Positions 37,652-46,311 of a stretch of 64,000 bases of DNA are shown piece after piece; within the stretch, counting starts at the first letter, position 1, and every line of letters starts with the position of its first letter. The position numbers were made by a program, and so were the translations under genes. The notes under the pieces were generated by a model. It saw only the letters and a list, made by a program, of their open reading frames with translations. It was not told the DNA's origin and did not search any database. Source of the DNA: Weissella hellenica (GTDB taxonomy: Bacteria > Bacillota > Bacilli > Lactobacillales > Lactobacillaceae); contig NZ_BJEG01000012.1 in NCBI RefSeq assembly GCF_005405545.1, forward strand, positions 1-64,000, given 5' to 3'.

Positions 37652-37728
37652 AATTCCTCCTAAATAAAAAAAGTGCTTGATTTTTATTTAAACACATTTC
37701 TTAATTATGCGTAAGTATCTTTTATGTT

Positions 37729-37768
37729 ACAAAAAAATGAGTTGTTAGTTCAAAAACAACTCATTTAT
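37729..37768 (-). terminator. Terminator after the LysM gene
   Basis: AAATGAGTTGTT (37735-37746) pairs with AACAACTCATTT (37755-37766); minus-sense tail of seven T. Confidence 0.88.
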
Positions 37769-37773
37769 TTTGA

Positions 37774-38160
37774 TTATTTAACCGTCAACATTTCGCCTTC
37801 TCTTAGATTATTGACATCAACTTCAGGATTTAAGGCTTGTAATTCATCAACACTTAAGCCATACTTTGTCGCTATTGCATAACCAGTTTCCCCTGCAATG
37901 ACTTCAATTTGCGATGTTTTAGTTGTTGCCTGACTTTTAGTTGATTTGGTTGCTTTTTTTGTCGTGACTGATTTTGACTCACTTTTTTGTTTATGGTTGC
38001 TGCTAGATGAAACATTATCGGCAACCATATCAGTTTGTGTATCTTTATGTGTCACGTTATCATAAGCTATTGGTATGAAAAAACCGATTAGAAAAATTGC
38101 GACGTAGCCAATTAAAATAATAATCCAATATTTAATACGAGAAGGTTTTTTTGTTTTCAT
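37774..38160 (-). CDS. Membrane-anchored LysM-domain protein
   Basis: The 128-aa product has a basic N-terminus, one membrane helix (about 12-33), a Ser/Thr/Lys-rich linker (about 40-83) and a single LysM domain (about 86-127, IEVIAGETGYAIATKYGLSVDELQALNP...). LysM binds peptidoglycan N-acetylglucosamine, so it lies in the wall-membrane space. No catalytic domain is present. It may be a small wall-binding or stress protein. The ribosome site is weak (GTGAG). Confidence 0.85.
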   Translation of the reverse strand: MKTKKPSRIKYWIIILIGYVAIFLIGFFIPIAYDNVTHKDTQTDMVADNVSSSSNHKQKSESKSVTTKKATKSTKSQATTKTSQIEVIAGETGYAIATKYGLSVDELQALNPEVDVNNLREGEMLTVK

Positions 38161-38284
38161 TTTATAATCTCACTTTATCTTTTTTATTTATCTACGTCTG
38201 AATACTATAATTATTTGCACGTCATATCGTAATATTTGATAGAATTAAATGATTATTGTTAATTTTATCAGGAGAATGTACATC

Positions 38285-39175
38285 GTGAAACTGCTTTTCA
38301 AAAATTTTATGAATAACAAATTCATCACAACTACTATTAATGTTGTTTCCCGTGTCGATATTATAACTGCTAGTTCATCGATTGCTTATTTCGGCTTATT
38401 ATCCTTGTTCCCTGGGATTGTTATCCTAAGTACTATTCTACCTTATTTAGGTCTAACAATTGATACAGCATTAAACTATGTTCAAACAGCCGTACCTGAA
38501 TCGGTATTTACTTTTCTCGACCCTGTCATTAGATCCGTGCTAAGCCAAAATGGTGTCGGTGCCCTATCTATCTCAATTATTATTACTCTCTGGTCATTAT
38601 CGCGCGTTGTTTCTGCAATTCGAGTTGCTCAAAATGGTATTTATAACGTTCAACCAAACAATGTCGCTATCTTCAATCGTTTCATCTCAATGTTTTGGTT
38701 AATTATTATCATATTTATTATTGGTATCTTATTAATCATCGCTTCAATTGGATCAAATATCTTAGATGCCTTACCAATTAGCAGCCAAATTATTTATAAA
38801 ATTGAATCTGCCAAACGTTTAATTGTTATTATCGGTTTGTTTATTGGCGCTTTTCTATTTAACACATTCTTACCAATTAAAAAGCCCCGATTTATTTGGA
38901 ATTTTTTGGGCACAATTGTCCAAATCACACTAGTTATTTGGTTAGCTAAAGCATTTGGATGGTATATAAATATCGCCACTCGCGCTTTTTCTTTTTACCA
39001 AGCCTTGAGTTCTGCCATCATTTTATTACTTTGGATTAATTTCATAGCGTTATCATCATTAATTGGTACAATTATTACTGCTATTTTGCAAGAATTATTC
39101 CCAGCACGTGTCAGTTATCGCGCTAGTAATTGGTATATGATTAAACTGTTTTTCCGAAATTCAGGAAAAAAATAA
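38285..39175 (+). CDS. YihY/virulence factor BrkB family membrane protein
   Basis: About 296 aa, with six hydrophobic helices and the family signatures: ITASSSIAYFGLLSLFPGIVIL near the N-terminus, SIIITLWSLSRVVSAIRVAQNGIYNV in the middle, and FYQALSSAIILLLWINFIALSSLIGTIITAIL late. The family was once called RNase BN in error; the role is unknown. I prefer the GTG at 38285 (10 nt from AGGAG) to upstream in-frame ATGs at 38249 and 38276, which have no or overlapping ribosome sites. Confidence 0.88.
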   Translation: MKLLFKNFMNNKFITTTINVVSRVDIITASSSIAYFGLLSLFPGIVILSTILPYLGLTIDTALNYVQTAVPESVFTFLDPVIRSVLSQNGVGALSISIIITLWSLSRVVSAIRVAQNGIYNVQPNNVAIFNRFISMFWLIIIIFIIGILLIIASIGSNILDALPISSQIIYKIESAKRLIVIIGLFIGAFLFNTFLPIKKPRFIWNFLGTIVQITLVIWLAKAFGWYINIATRAFSFYQALSSAIILLLWINFIALSSLIGTIITAILQELFPARVSYRASNWYMIKLFFRNSGKK

Positions 39176-39209
39176 AAAAAGTTGTATTATCGGACTTATT
39201 GCGTTATAT

Positions 39210-39430
39210 TATTAAGTGTTACGAGAAAGCATATTTCTCTGACTATATGTACAAAAACTCATAACACTAAGTAGTGATACTTAGTATTGTAGGACTAACT
39301 AACCTACAACCTACTCCTTAAAATACAATCATAGACACTCAGTCGACTGTTGTTTATGATTAATGTCATCATGACTAACGTTTAATGACATAAAAAAACA
39401 CTAGCAACCCCACATTGCTAGTGTTTTTTT
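39210..39430 (+). ncRNA. Candidate structured small RNA
   Basis: The gap between yihY and the DUF4097 gene holds consecutive inverted repeats. First is an outer stem GTGTTA/TAACAC (39216-39221, 39262-39267) around GAGAAA-gcata-TTTCTC. Next is ACTAAGTA-GTGA-TACTTAGT (39266-39285), closed by a GNRA-type GUGA tetraloop on the plus strand. Then come TTGTAGG/CCTACAA (39287-39309), AATCATA/TATGATT (39327-39361, with CAGTCGACTG at its tip), TGTCAT/ATGACA (39364-39390) and a 13-bp terminator. A promoter-like pair (TTGTAT, 17 nt, TATATT, about 39182-39210) precedes it. The tetraloop favours the plus strand. I recognise no Rfam family; a structured 3' UTR of yihY is the alternative. Confidence 0.45.
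39393..39430. terminator. Strong bidirectional terminator
   Basis: AAAACACTAGCAA (39395-39407) and TTGCTAGTGTTTT (39415-39427) form a 13-bp perfect stem with flanking A and T runs. It ends the candidate RNA (+) and the DUF4097 operon (-). Confidence 0.93.
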
Positions 39431-40368
39431 TATTTAATTGTAATATTTCCATTTGATACCGAAACATTTAATTGATTATTAGTACCCAAATTGTTGGCAT
39501 AACTATTACCATAGTTTTCGCCCGCAACTTTTACTCTACCTGCTGTTGTCTGCATTTGAAGATTAACATTTGGTAATCCGCTTGCTTTCAACGAACCATC
39601 CATAATTGTCATAATGTTTTGATTCTGTATTTTCGTATCTAATAACTTCAATGTCCCACTTGTTATCTGAATTGCGCTTGTGTTCATCGCTGTTCGCTGC
39701 AGATTAGTAACGCTTTCATCTGCCGATAACATCAAACGTCCCATTTGGGCATTATTTGTTTTTAAGCGACTGTCATTAACATTAATCGTCGTTTGCTGAG
39801 ATTTAATATTATTTAATGCAATTTCTGCATCATGCGCTGATGTTGATAAATTAGTCATATTAACATTATCCATCTGCACATCTGCATTTGTGGCTGTTAA
39901 AGTAACATGCTTAGCATCTAGGTTAGCAATATGCATTGCACCATACACAGTTGTTTGCTGATAATCATCTAGTCGCATTTTTTTCGGAAGACTAATCACA
40001 ATTTTTTCGGGTTCACGTTTACTAAAATTAACTTCATATCCTTTTTCTTGGCTTGGTACATAACGAACTTTAAGTTGCTTACCATTACGTGTCAGGTGTA
40101 AAAAATCAGGGTTAGTAATACGTCCCTTAATTTTAATTTTCTTCTGTTGACCTGTTTCAATGAAAACCGGTACATTGGCCGTCTCAACATCAAGTTTTTG
40201 CACCGGTTTAATCTCATGGTGAATTGATTTAATTTGTGATACTTCAAAACGACCATCATGCCAACCTAATTTATTTTGCCCACCATGTGCTAAACCAATC
40301 AACATGATAATAACCCCAAAAGAAATAACGATAAATCCCGTTAACACATACCGAAATCCTTTACGCAT
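39430..40368 (-). CDS. DUF4097 family beta-strand repeat protein
   Basis: The 312-aa protein has one N-terminal helix (about 8-28) and an extracytoplasmic part made of short repeating beta strands (DUF4097 type, e.g. LDVETANVPVFIETGQ, then VTLTATNADVQMDNVN, ending QLNVSVSNGNITIK). LiaG-like proteins of this type belong to envelope-stress operons. The start overlaps the DUF1700 stop by 8 bp. It forms one operon with padR and DUF1700, likely responding to membrane-active stress. Confidence 0.85.
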   Translation of the reverse strand: MRKGFRYVLTGFIVISFGVIIMLIGLAHGGQNKLGWHDGRFEVSQIKSIHHEIKPVQKLDVETANVPVFIETGQQKKIKIKGRITNPDFLHLTRNGKQLKVRYVPSQEKGYEVNFSKREPEKIVISLPKKMRLDDYQQTTVYGAMHIANLDAKHVTLTATNADVQMDNVNMTNLSTSAHDAEIALNNIKSQQTTINVNDSRLKTNNAQMGRLMLSADESVTNLQRTAMNTSAIQITSGTLKLLDTKIQNQNIMTIMDGSLKASGLPNVNLQMQTTAGRVKVAGENYGNSYANNLGTNNQLNVSVSNGNITIK

Positions 40369-40990
40369 GACGTGTCACCCCATTATTTTTATGCGAAAAC
40401 CTACGGCCTATGTATTTAACAAATTGCATTAGCATCTGAAATACTGAACGGATAATTGCTGCACCAAGTGGCCAAATAACCAATTGTAACCCAACAATAA
40501 TTAGGCCAATGCCACCTTGATATAAGCCAGTCGCCCAATTATTAGGTAGTACTGCTAGACCCCCAATAATTTGAAAGACACCAGTCAATAAATAATAAAT
40601 TAATACAACAATCACGATTACTGCAGTAATAATTGCTGCAAATAAACATATCAAAATCAGCAACATTGCCGGCAACCAAACAATAGATGATAGCAATCCT
40701 TCTAACACTGTACTGATCAATTTCAGTTCCTGTTTAATCCAATTTTGATGTCCTTGTCGACTATCATCATCAGTCGGTATGTCTTCTTCATCGGCAACAC
40801 GCAATGAGTAATCAACTAAAATTCGTTGTGCTAATTGCTTAGGAGTCCCCAATTCCGACATTAATCGTGTACCTGATAATTGCGCATCAACAGCATACTC
40901 TTGGTAAAACTGAATCACATCTGCCTGTTCACTAGGTGTTAATTGTTGTAAATAGTTTTTGACCTGTGCAAAATAAATACTATTTTCCAT
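40361..40990 (-). CDS. DUF1700 family membrane protein
   Basis: The 209-aa protein has a soluble N-terminal DUF1700 region (MENSIYFAQVKNYLQQLTPS..., with LGTPKQLAQRIL near 47-58) and three or four helices (about 100-195). DUF1700 proteins accompany PadR regulators and DUF4097 proteins in Firmicutes and are thought to work as membrane-stress or anti-sigma-like modules. Its ATG lies within the 3' end of the restored padR frame, so padR, DUF1700 and DUF4097 are tightly coupled. Confidence 0.85.
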   Translation of the reverse strand: MENSIYFAQVKNYLQQLTPSEQADVIQFYQEYAVDAQLSGTRLMSELGTPKQLAQRILVDYSLRVADEEDIPTDDDSRQGHQNWIKQELKLISTVLEGLLSSIVWLPAMLLILICLFAAIITAVIVIVVLIYYLLTGVFQIIGGLAVLPNNWATGLYQGGIGLIIVGLQLVIWPLGAAIIRSVFQMLMQFVKYIGRRFSHKNNGVTRHA

Positions 40991-41308
40991 CAGTATCTCC
41001 TGCTAACATAATTTCACTTACTTTACTGCTAAAATAACGCCATTCTTCTTGAATGCGTTCCATTTCATGATAGCCTAAATCAGATATCTTGTAATATCTT
41101 CGGTTACGTCCTTCAAAAGGTTCATCATAAGTGTAACCCAATCGCGCTTTTTTAATCGGCGTAATACTGGGTACATTGTTGATTCAGAAACAGCAAATCG
41201 CTCTTGCACTTGCTTGGTTAATGAATAACCATATAAATCTTCTTTAGACAGTAACGCTAATACCAAACCATCCATTAAATCACTTGATAATTGCATTGCC
41301 ATGATCAT
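40980..41308 (-). pseudogene. PadR-family regulator, frameshifted in a poly-A tract
   Basis: The first part is a PadR winged helix: QLSSDLMDGLVLALLSKEDLYGYSLTKQV...SESTMYPVLRRLKK. The frame then leaves the family and stops at 41075. One base out, the correct ending is present: LGYTYDEPFEGRNRRYYKIS, then DLGYHEMERIQEEWRYFSS and SEIMLAGDTDGK, with stop at 40980-40982. Restored length is about 109 aa, normal for PadR. The break is at a run of six A (41148-41153 on the plus strand shows six T); seven would restore the frame. The second ATG (41302) is better spaced from AAGGAAG. It may be a sequencing slip, a true null or a phase-variable switch. Confidence 0.88.
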
Positions 41309-41420
41309 CTTCCTTTACAATACTATAAGACGTATAATATAATACAAGTATAGGGAATGTAACCAGGTCTGTAAAGCATTTTAATTTTCCTGTAATAAAA
41401 ATTAGAAAGTGAGTAACATT

Positions 41421-41708
41421 ATGGCAAAGAAAAATAAGTTAACTAAATCAAACGATCGTGTACTAAGTGGCGTTTTAGGTGGTATTTCGGATTATCTAGA
41501 TCTAGATACAACGTTAGTTCGCCTATTGTTTGTTGCTGCTGCAGTTTTCACTGGGTTCTTCCCATTTCTATTTCTATATATCATTGCTGCAGTTATTATG
41601 CCTGAAACAACAAGTCATGATCATCATGAATACCGTTTTGACGAAAAAACAGATGGTGATCGACGTGATGTAACACCCGATCGAGACGATAACGGCGACA
41701 AAATTTAA
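41421..41708 (+). CDS. PspC domain protein
   Basis: The product is about 95 aa. A PspC domain fills residues about 8-55 (KSNDRVLSGVLGGISDYLDLDTTLVRLLFV and a membrane helix ending YIIAAVIMPE), with a charged His/Asp-rich tail. PspC proteins are membrane sensors or effectors of the phage-shock type envelope response. It is divergent from the padR operon across a 100-bp gap, supporting a shared stress role. The ATG at 41421 follows AAGTGAG; the in-frame GTG at 41409 is less likely. Confidence 0.88.
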   Translation: MAKKNKLTKSNDRVLSGVLGGISDYLDLDTTLVRLLFVAAAVFTGFFPFLFLYIIAAVIMPETTSHDHHEYRFDEKTDGDRRDVTPDRDDNGDKI

Positions 41709-41723
41709 ACATAAATACTGACA

Positions 41724-41765
41724 GCAAGCAGTGCCATGAATAATTGGTAGTTGTTTGCTTTTTTA
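41724..41765 (+). terminator. Terminator after pspC
   Basis: GCAAGCA (41724-41730) pairs with TGTTTGC (41752-41758, one G-U pair) before TTTTTT. Confidence 0.55.
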
Positions 41766-42194
41766 TTTAACAAATTGATATATACGCTTAAATAACGATT
41801 CTGCGATAGCAAAACCAATATCAATCGCTAGCGCAATCACCAGTGTTTTAATTAAATTTTGCCCTGCATGAACATAATTACCTAAGGTAAATTCTTTTAA
41901 ACTTGCGTAGATTATGACCCCCGGGACTAATGAAACCAGACTTGGTACGTAGATCATATTAACAGGTGCCTTGACTTTAATTGCAGCCAAATTCCCTAAC
42001 AATCCAATTGTTAATGCCGCTAAAAAATTAGGTAGAATAAGATTATTTGTCATAGCTTCAGCTAATAAATAAATTGTCCAACCAAAAGCGCCTGTCATAC
42101 CAGCATATAGTAGAACACGGCGTGGTACATTAGTAATAATGCCAAAACCAACCGTCGACAAAAAGCTGAAAATAAAGCCTGTTAATATTGTCAT
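41763..42194 (-). CDS. Threonine/serine exporter family, small subunit (YjjB-like)
   Basis: A 143-aa protein with four or five helices matching the ThrE_2/DUF3815 half of split ThrE exporters (FSFLSTVGFGIITNVPRRVLLYAGMTGAFGWTIYLL at the N-terminus). In E. coli the YjjP-YjjB pair exports succinate; ThrE of Corynebacterium exports threonine and serine. It starts immediately after the stop of its partner, with AGGAG in the partner's end. Confidence 0.87.
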   Translation of the reverse strand: MTILTGFIFSFLSTVGFGIITNVPRRVLLYAGMTGAFGWTIYLLAEAMTNNLILPNFLAALTIGLLGNLAAIKVKAPVNMIYVPSLVSLVPGVIIYASLKEFTLGNYVHAGQNLIKTLVIALAIDIGFAIAESLFKRIYQFVK

Positions 42195-42962
42195 TTAAAG
42201 CACTCCTATCAAAAAATGAACCATAAAACTACCCAAAATAGCACCAATTCCAATTGAACCAGCAATCATAACGGCATCAATACCACGTACCAAACCAGAA
42301 ATAATATCACGATCAATAATTTCACGTAAAGAATTCGTGAATGGCACTCCAGGTACTAAAGGCATTAGTGCACTAATAATAATATTGGCTGCACTATTAG
42401 CAATGCCCATTTGTTGTAACAAGGTCGCCAACAAGCTAATGACTAATCCACCTGCAATGGCTCCCAAATAAGGTGCTACGGCATGTTTATCGCCCCATTT
42501 TAATGCAAGATATCCCAAAATCCCTATAAAAAAAGCCAACGTCAAATCGCCCCATGTGGCTTTAAATAACAACATAGGTGCTACCGACACTAATCCTGCC
42601 CCAAAAATCTTTTGTGGCCACGTAAAATCAATCACTTTATGATCAATTGCTTGCACTTGTTGTTCCAATTGCATAAAACTAATTTCATGCGCAAAAAAGC
42701 GCCGCGATACAGTATTAATATCATCTACTTTTTGTAAATTAAATGCCGACACATTCGGTTTTACTAAATATGTGTTTGATTCACTAGCTGTACTAATAAA
42801 AATTGCCGTCATGGTGGCATGACAATTTAAATCAACGCCAATAGCTTTACCAACATAATCAATTGTCGACTCAACTCGAGTTGTTTCAGCACCACTTTCT
42901 AGTAAAATCCTTGCCATCATCCCACATACATACATTATGTGATTTAAATATTCTCTAGACAC
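42195..42962 (-). CDS. Threonine/serine exporter family, large subunit (YjjP-like)
   Basis: The 255-aa protein has a soluble N-terminal part (about 1-115: LLESGAETTRVESTIDYVGKAIG) and five helices (about 120-253), with VPGVPFTNSLREIIDRD as the conserved loop. This is the DUF1212/ThrE first half. It begins with GTG, 7 nt after GGAGG. With the following gene it forms a two-subunit carboxylate or amino-acid exporter. Confidence 0.87.
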   Translation of the reverse strand: MSREYLNHIMYVCGMMARILLESGAETTRVESTIDYVGKAIGVDLNCHATMTAIFISTASESNTYLVKPNVSAFNLQKVDDINTVSRRFFAHEISFMQLEQQVQAIDHKVIDFTWPQKIFGAGLVSVAPMLLFKATWGDLTLAFFIGILGYLALKWGDKHAVAPYLGAIAGGLVISLLATLLQQMGIANSAANIIISALMPLVPGVPFTNSLREIIDRDIISGLVRGIDAVMIAGSIGIGAILGSFMVHFLIGVL

Positions 42963-42991
42963 TAAAACACCTCCTTTTTAGGATTGTTCCA

Positions 42992-43032
42992 ATAAAAAGG
43001 ACCAATAAGCAAGTCGTTTATTGGTCTTTTTA
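42992..43032 (-). terminator. Terminator after the 5'-nucleotidase gene
   Basis: GACCAATAA (43000-43008) pairs with TTATTGGTC (43018-43026), with A/T runs on both sides. Confidence 0.82.
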
Positions 43033-43048
43033 AGATTACCATTACTTC

Positions 43049-44602
43049 TTACTTAATAATGGTGATATTAGTTGGTTGCGGAATATGCACTTTGGGATGA
43101 TTCATAATGTATTCACCAATTAAATCGGCCGTTTCACGTTGCACTTCACGTACTGCTTTATCCATTGAAAACATTGGAAAATTACCAGCACCACCGGCAC
43201 GATAATTATTCATTGTCACTTCATACGTTCGATTTAAATCTAATGGCTGACCATCTTTAATAACCGATGTCACACGTTGGCCCATTGGCTTATTAAGATC
43301 AAATGTATAGTCAATACCACTCCAAATATCATAATTATAATGCTGTACTTTAGGCATCGTAAATAATGGATTCAGAATAATCTCACCTTGATCATCTAAT
43401 TTAAAGTAACGTGCATTGACTTCAAGTGCATCTTTAATATCCTGTCCTGTTAATGCTTCAACTACTAATGTATTCGGAAAAATATAGTTAGTCATGATAT
43501 CACGTTGTGTTACGGCATCTGTTAATCCACGTACTTCATTATTAAATAATGCCGTATTAGAAATTTGTGTATTCGTTGCTCCCATTTGTACACGGTTAAC
43601 CAGCTCGATAAATGGATGATTGTGTAAACGAGCAGCAAAATGATCAGTAATTGTCATATTATTACCAACATGGCCAACTGGCATATCCAACCAATCATTA
43701 ACACGGTTTTGTAATGGATCAATTAAGGACACAATATCTTCACGCTCAGCACTTTCACCTGTTGGCAAAATTTCTACAGTCGCACCAACTCGCTGATGTT
43801 CCTCATTCAACGTCAATGTCATTAATCCTACATAATTACCACGATAACCTGGTTGTGTTGTTGGCACACCGTTAACGACTTCTGCAATTTCCCGATGTTG
43901 ATGACCTGTTACAAGTGCATCAACTCCTGGCAATTGTAATAACTGATACCCTTGATTTTCTGACGTTAATTTTTCTAGAGGTGCCCCTGTTTGCAAATCT
44001 TGAGCAAAACCACCATGATAAGCAATAATTAAAACATCAACTTGTGGGCGCAATTTTGCAATATATTGTTCTGCCGTTACCACTGGGTCTTGAAAAATTA
44101 AATTAGTAATGTGGGCTGGTTGTTCCCAATGTGGAATAAATTGCGTTGTTAGCCCAATGATTCCGATTTTGATACCTTTGCGGGTAATAATTTTATAAGG
44201 CTGACCAACGAACGGTTTTTGTGTTTGGTCGTCTAAAATATTTGCATTCAATAAATTGTCAGTGTCTGCAAATACTGTTTCAATATATTCGCGACCAAAA
44301 TTAAATTCATGATTACCTAAAATACGCACATCATAAGAAATCTTGTCAGCTAATTCTTGATATATATTTGTTTGGTTGGGTACTATTTTTTGAATATAAT
44401 TGGTTAACGGTGATCCTTGAATAAAATCACCATTTTCAATGGTTACCACAACGTCGTCTGTTGCAGCAACTTGTGACTGTTGTTCAGCAATAACTGACGC
44501 TGCTCTTGTAAGACCTAATTGATTATTTAACAAAGGTCGTCGAAAATCATCAGCACGTATATAACCATGCACATCTGATGTTGATAGAATTGACACTTGC
44601 AT
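43049..44602 (-). CDS. 5'-nucleotidase / metallophosphatase family protein
   Basis: About 517 aa. The metallophosphoesterase domain (about 1-270) shows STSDVHGYI, ENGDFIQGSP, LGNHEFNFG, IIAYHGG and LVTGHQHREIAE, which supply the two-metal ligands. The 5'-nucleotidase C-terminal domain follows (about 310-490; TALFNNEVRGLTDAVTQRDIMTNYIFPNTL), ending NNYRAGGAGNF. There is no signal peptide or wall anchor, so it may be cytoplasmic, unlike many homologues. The ATG at 44602, 7 nt after AAGGAG, is preferred to the ATG at 44626. It follows the phn-type operon but is separated by a terminator. Nucleotides or 2',3'-cyclic nucleotides are the likely substrates. Confidence 0.88.
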   Translation of the reverse strand: MQVSILSTSDVHGYIRADDFRRPLLNNQLGLTRAASVIAEQQSQVAATDDVVVTIENGDFIQGSPLTNYIQKIVPNQTNIYQELADKISYDVRILGNHEFNFGREYIETVFADTDNLLNANILDDQTQKPFVGQPYKIITRKGIKIGIIGLTTQFIPHWEQPAHITNLIFQDPVVTAEQYIAKLRPQVDVLIIAYHGGFAQDLQTGAPLEKLTSENQGYQLLQLPGVDALVTGHQHREIAEVVNGVPTTQPGYRGNYVGLMTLTLNEEHQRVGATVEILPTGESAEREDIVSLIDPLQNRVNDWLDMPVGHVGNNMTITDHFAARLHNHPFIELVNRVQMGATNTQISNTALFNNEVRGLTDAVTQRDIMTNYIFPNTLVVEALTGQDIKDALEVNARYFKLDDQGEIILNPLFTMPKVQHYNYDIWSGIDYTFDLNKPMGQRVTSVIKDGQPLDLNRTYEVTMNNYRAGGAGNFPMFSMDKAVREVQRETADLIGEYIMNHPKVHIPQPTNITIIK

Positions 44603-44637
44603 GTTGTTCTCCTTATGATTTTTCATTTTATAATTAA

Positions 44638-44693
44638 CAATAAAAGGTCGAAGTTTTCCAAATTATATGGAACTAACTTCGACCTTTTTCGCA
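44638..44693 (-). terminator. Terminator of the phn-type operon
   Basis: AAAAGGTCGAAGTT pairs with AACTTCGACCTTTTT across a loop with a further short pairing; T run in minus sense. Confidence 0.85.
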
Positions 44694-44731
44694 TGTATTT
44701 TAAAAGGCTAGCCCTTTACTTCATCTTATCA

Positions 44732-45526
44732 CTAAACCAAGCGTTTACGTAATTGCCCAGATAGGAAGTCAATAACTGTGACCATTACAATAATTCCCAA
44801 TAAAATGATCCCTACTTTTGGCCATTGGCGCGTTTGTAGTGCGAAAATCAATGGGGCACCAATCCCACCTGCACCAACAATTCCTAAAATAGCGGCTGAA
44901 CGCACAGCAATTTCAAAACGATACAATGTATAATTCATAAATTCTGGCATAACTGCTGGAATTGTTGCTAATGTTAACCCATCTAATGTGGAACCACCCG
45001 CTGCAATGATGGCTTCGTTCGGTCCACGATCAATGTTTTCAATGGCTTCTGAGAACAGCTTTCCAAGCATACCAATAGAATGAATTGATACAGCCAAAAC
45101 ACCTGCGTAGGCACCAGGGCCAACTGCTTTGATAAACATAATTGCCAATACAATTTCAGGGAAAACACGAATAATAGTCAAGATCAACTTTCCAACCGTA
45201 GAACGTGGTGTAAAGAATCCCTTCTTAGTTCGTGCCGCCAAAAATGCAAAAGGTAACGTTAAGATAGCTGAAATAAATGTTCCTAAGAATGCAATAGCTA
45301 GTGTCTCTATTAAGGCACTAACTAAATCTTCACCATCCCCAGTATAAACGTATGACCATTCTGGATGGAATAAACCATTAATAATTGATTTCGTGACCTG
45401 CATTGCTTGTGGTTTAACTGTTGATAGGGGAATACCCGCAAAAGCCCAAACAAAAATTAAAACGACCACTAGCACTATAATATACGGACCATACTTTTGC
45501 CACGAATTTCGTTGAATTTTTTGCAT
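44732..45526 (-). CDS. phnE: Phosphonate-type ABC transporter permease PhnE (second copy)
   Basis: A 264-aa permease with six helices. The PhnE pattern is clear: FLGTFISAILTLPFAFLAARTKKGFF, RVFPEIVLAIMFIKAVGPGAYAGVLA and AAILGIVGAGGIGAPLIFALQTRQW. The start overlaps the stop of the first permease by one base (TAATG). The two permeases are paralogues and probably form a heterodimer. Confidence 0.9.
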   Translation of the reverse strand: MQKIQRNSWQKYGPYIIVLVVVLIFVWAFAGIPLSTVKPQAMQVTKSIINGLFHPEWSYVYTGDGEDLVSALIETLAIAFLGTFISAILTLPFAFLAARTKKGFFTPRSTVGKLILTIIRVFPEIVLAIMFIKAVGPGAYAGVLAVSIHSIGMLGKLFSEAIENIDRGPNEAIIAAGGSTLDGLTLATIPAVMPEFMNYTLYRFEIAVRSAAILGIVGAGGIGAPLIFALQTRQWPKVGIILLGIIVMVTVIDFLSGQLRKRLV

Positions 45527-46308
45527 TATGCCAACGCCTCCCGTAGTCGATTAGAAATACCGTCAACAACTATGACAACAACCAAAATTGCTAGAATAAC
45601 AATAGCTGTTCGGTCATAGCGGAATAATGACAACGTTTGATCCAAGTACAATCCAACACCACCGGCACCTAAGTAACCTAACACTGTTGATGCACGAACA
45701 TTAATCTCCAATGTATATAGGAAAAAACTCAAAAATTGATTCATTACTTGTGGAATAACTGCAAACACAATTTTTTGAATCCCATTTGCTCCAACTGATG
45801 TCAATGCTTCAATCGGCCCTTCATCAATTGTTTCAATGGCTTCATAAAATAGCTTAGAAATCATTCCAAAACTGAAAATTGTTAGCGCACCAACTCCGGC
45901 CATTGGGCCAATCCCAACAATGGCAACAAAGACAGCTGCTAATAACAAATCTGGCACAGCACGTACCAAATTCAAAAAGAAACGAATAATTCCTCGTAAA
46001 TACGTATTTTTCACGATGTTACGCGCAGCCAACAAACTAAATGGTATAGCTATAATCGTTCCTAATAAAGTCCCAACTAATGCCATTTGGATAGTTTCTG
46101 CAATTGGCGTGATAATCGATGACACGTATGACCAATCTGGATGCATCATACGAATTAACAGTTGCCAAAATTGATCCCAACTAAAACTAGTTGATACCCC
46201 AGTATTATAACCAGATCCAATAAAAATTAAGACAAATAGGAGAACAGCCAAGCTGCCCTTAATATGCCACTTTTCACTGAATTGGCGTTCAGGTAAAGTT
46301 GCGTTCAT
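45526..46308 (-). CDS. phnE: Phosphonate-type ABC transporter permease PhnE (first copy)
   Basis: A 260-aa permease with six helices. VGTLLGTIIAIPFSLLAARNIVKN, RAVPDLLLAAVFVAIVGIGPMAGV and STVLGYLGAGGVGLYLDQT match the PhnE family. It starts 3 bp after phnC. The tight spacing of C, E1 and E2 supports one transport complex for phosphonate, phosphite or a phosphate ester. Confidence 0.9.
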   Translation of the reverse strand: MNATLPERQFSEKWHIKGSLAVLLFVLIFIGSGYNTGVSTSFSWDQFWQLLIRMMHPDWSYVSSIITPIAETIQMALVGTLLGTIIAIPFSLLAARNIVKNTYLRGIIRFFLNLVRAVPDLLLAAVFVAIVGIGPMAGVGALTIFSFGMISKLFYEAIETIDEGPIEALTSVGANGIQKIVFAVIPQVMNQFLSFFLYTLEINVRASTVLGYLGAGGVGLYLDQTLSLFRYDRTAIVILAILVVVIVVDGISNRLREALA

Positions 46309-46311
46309 ATC

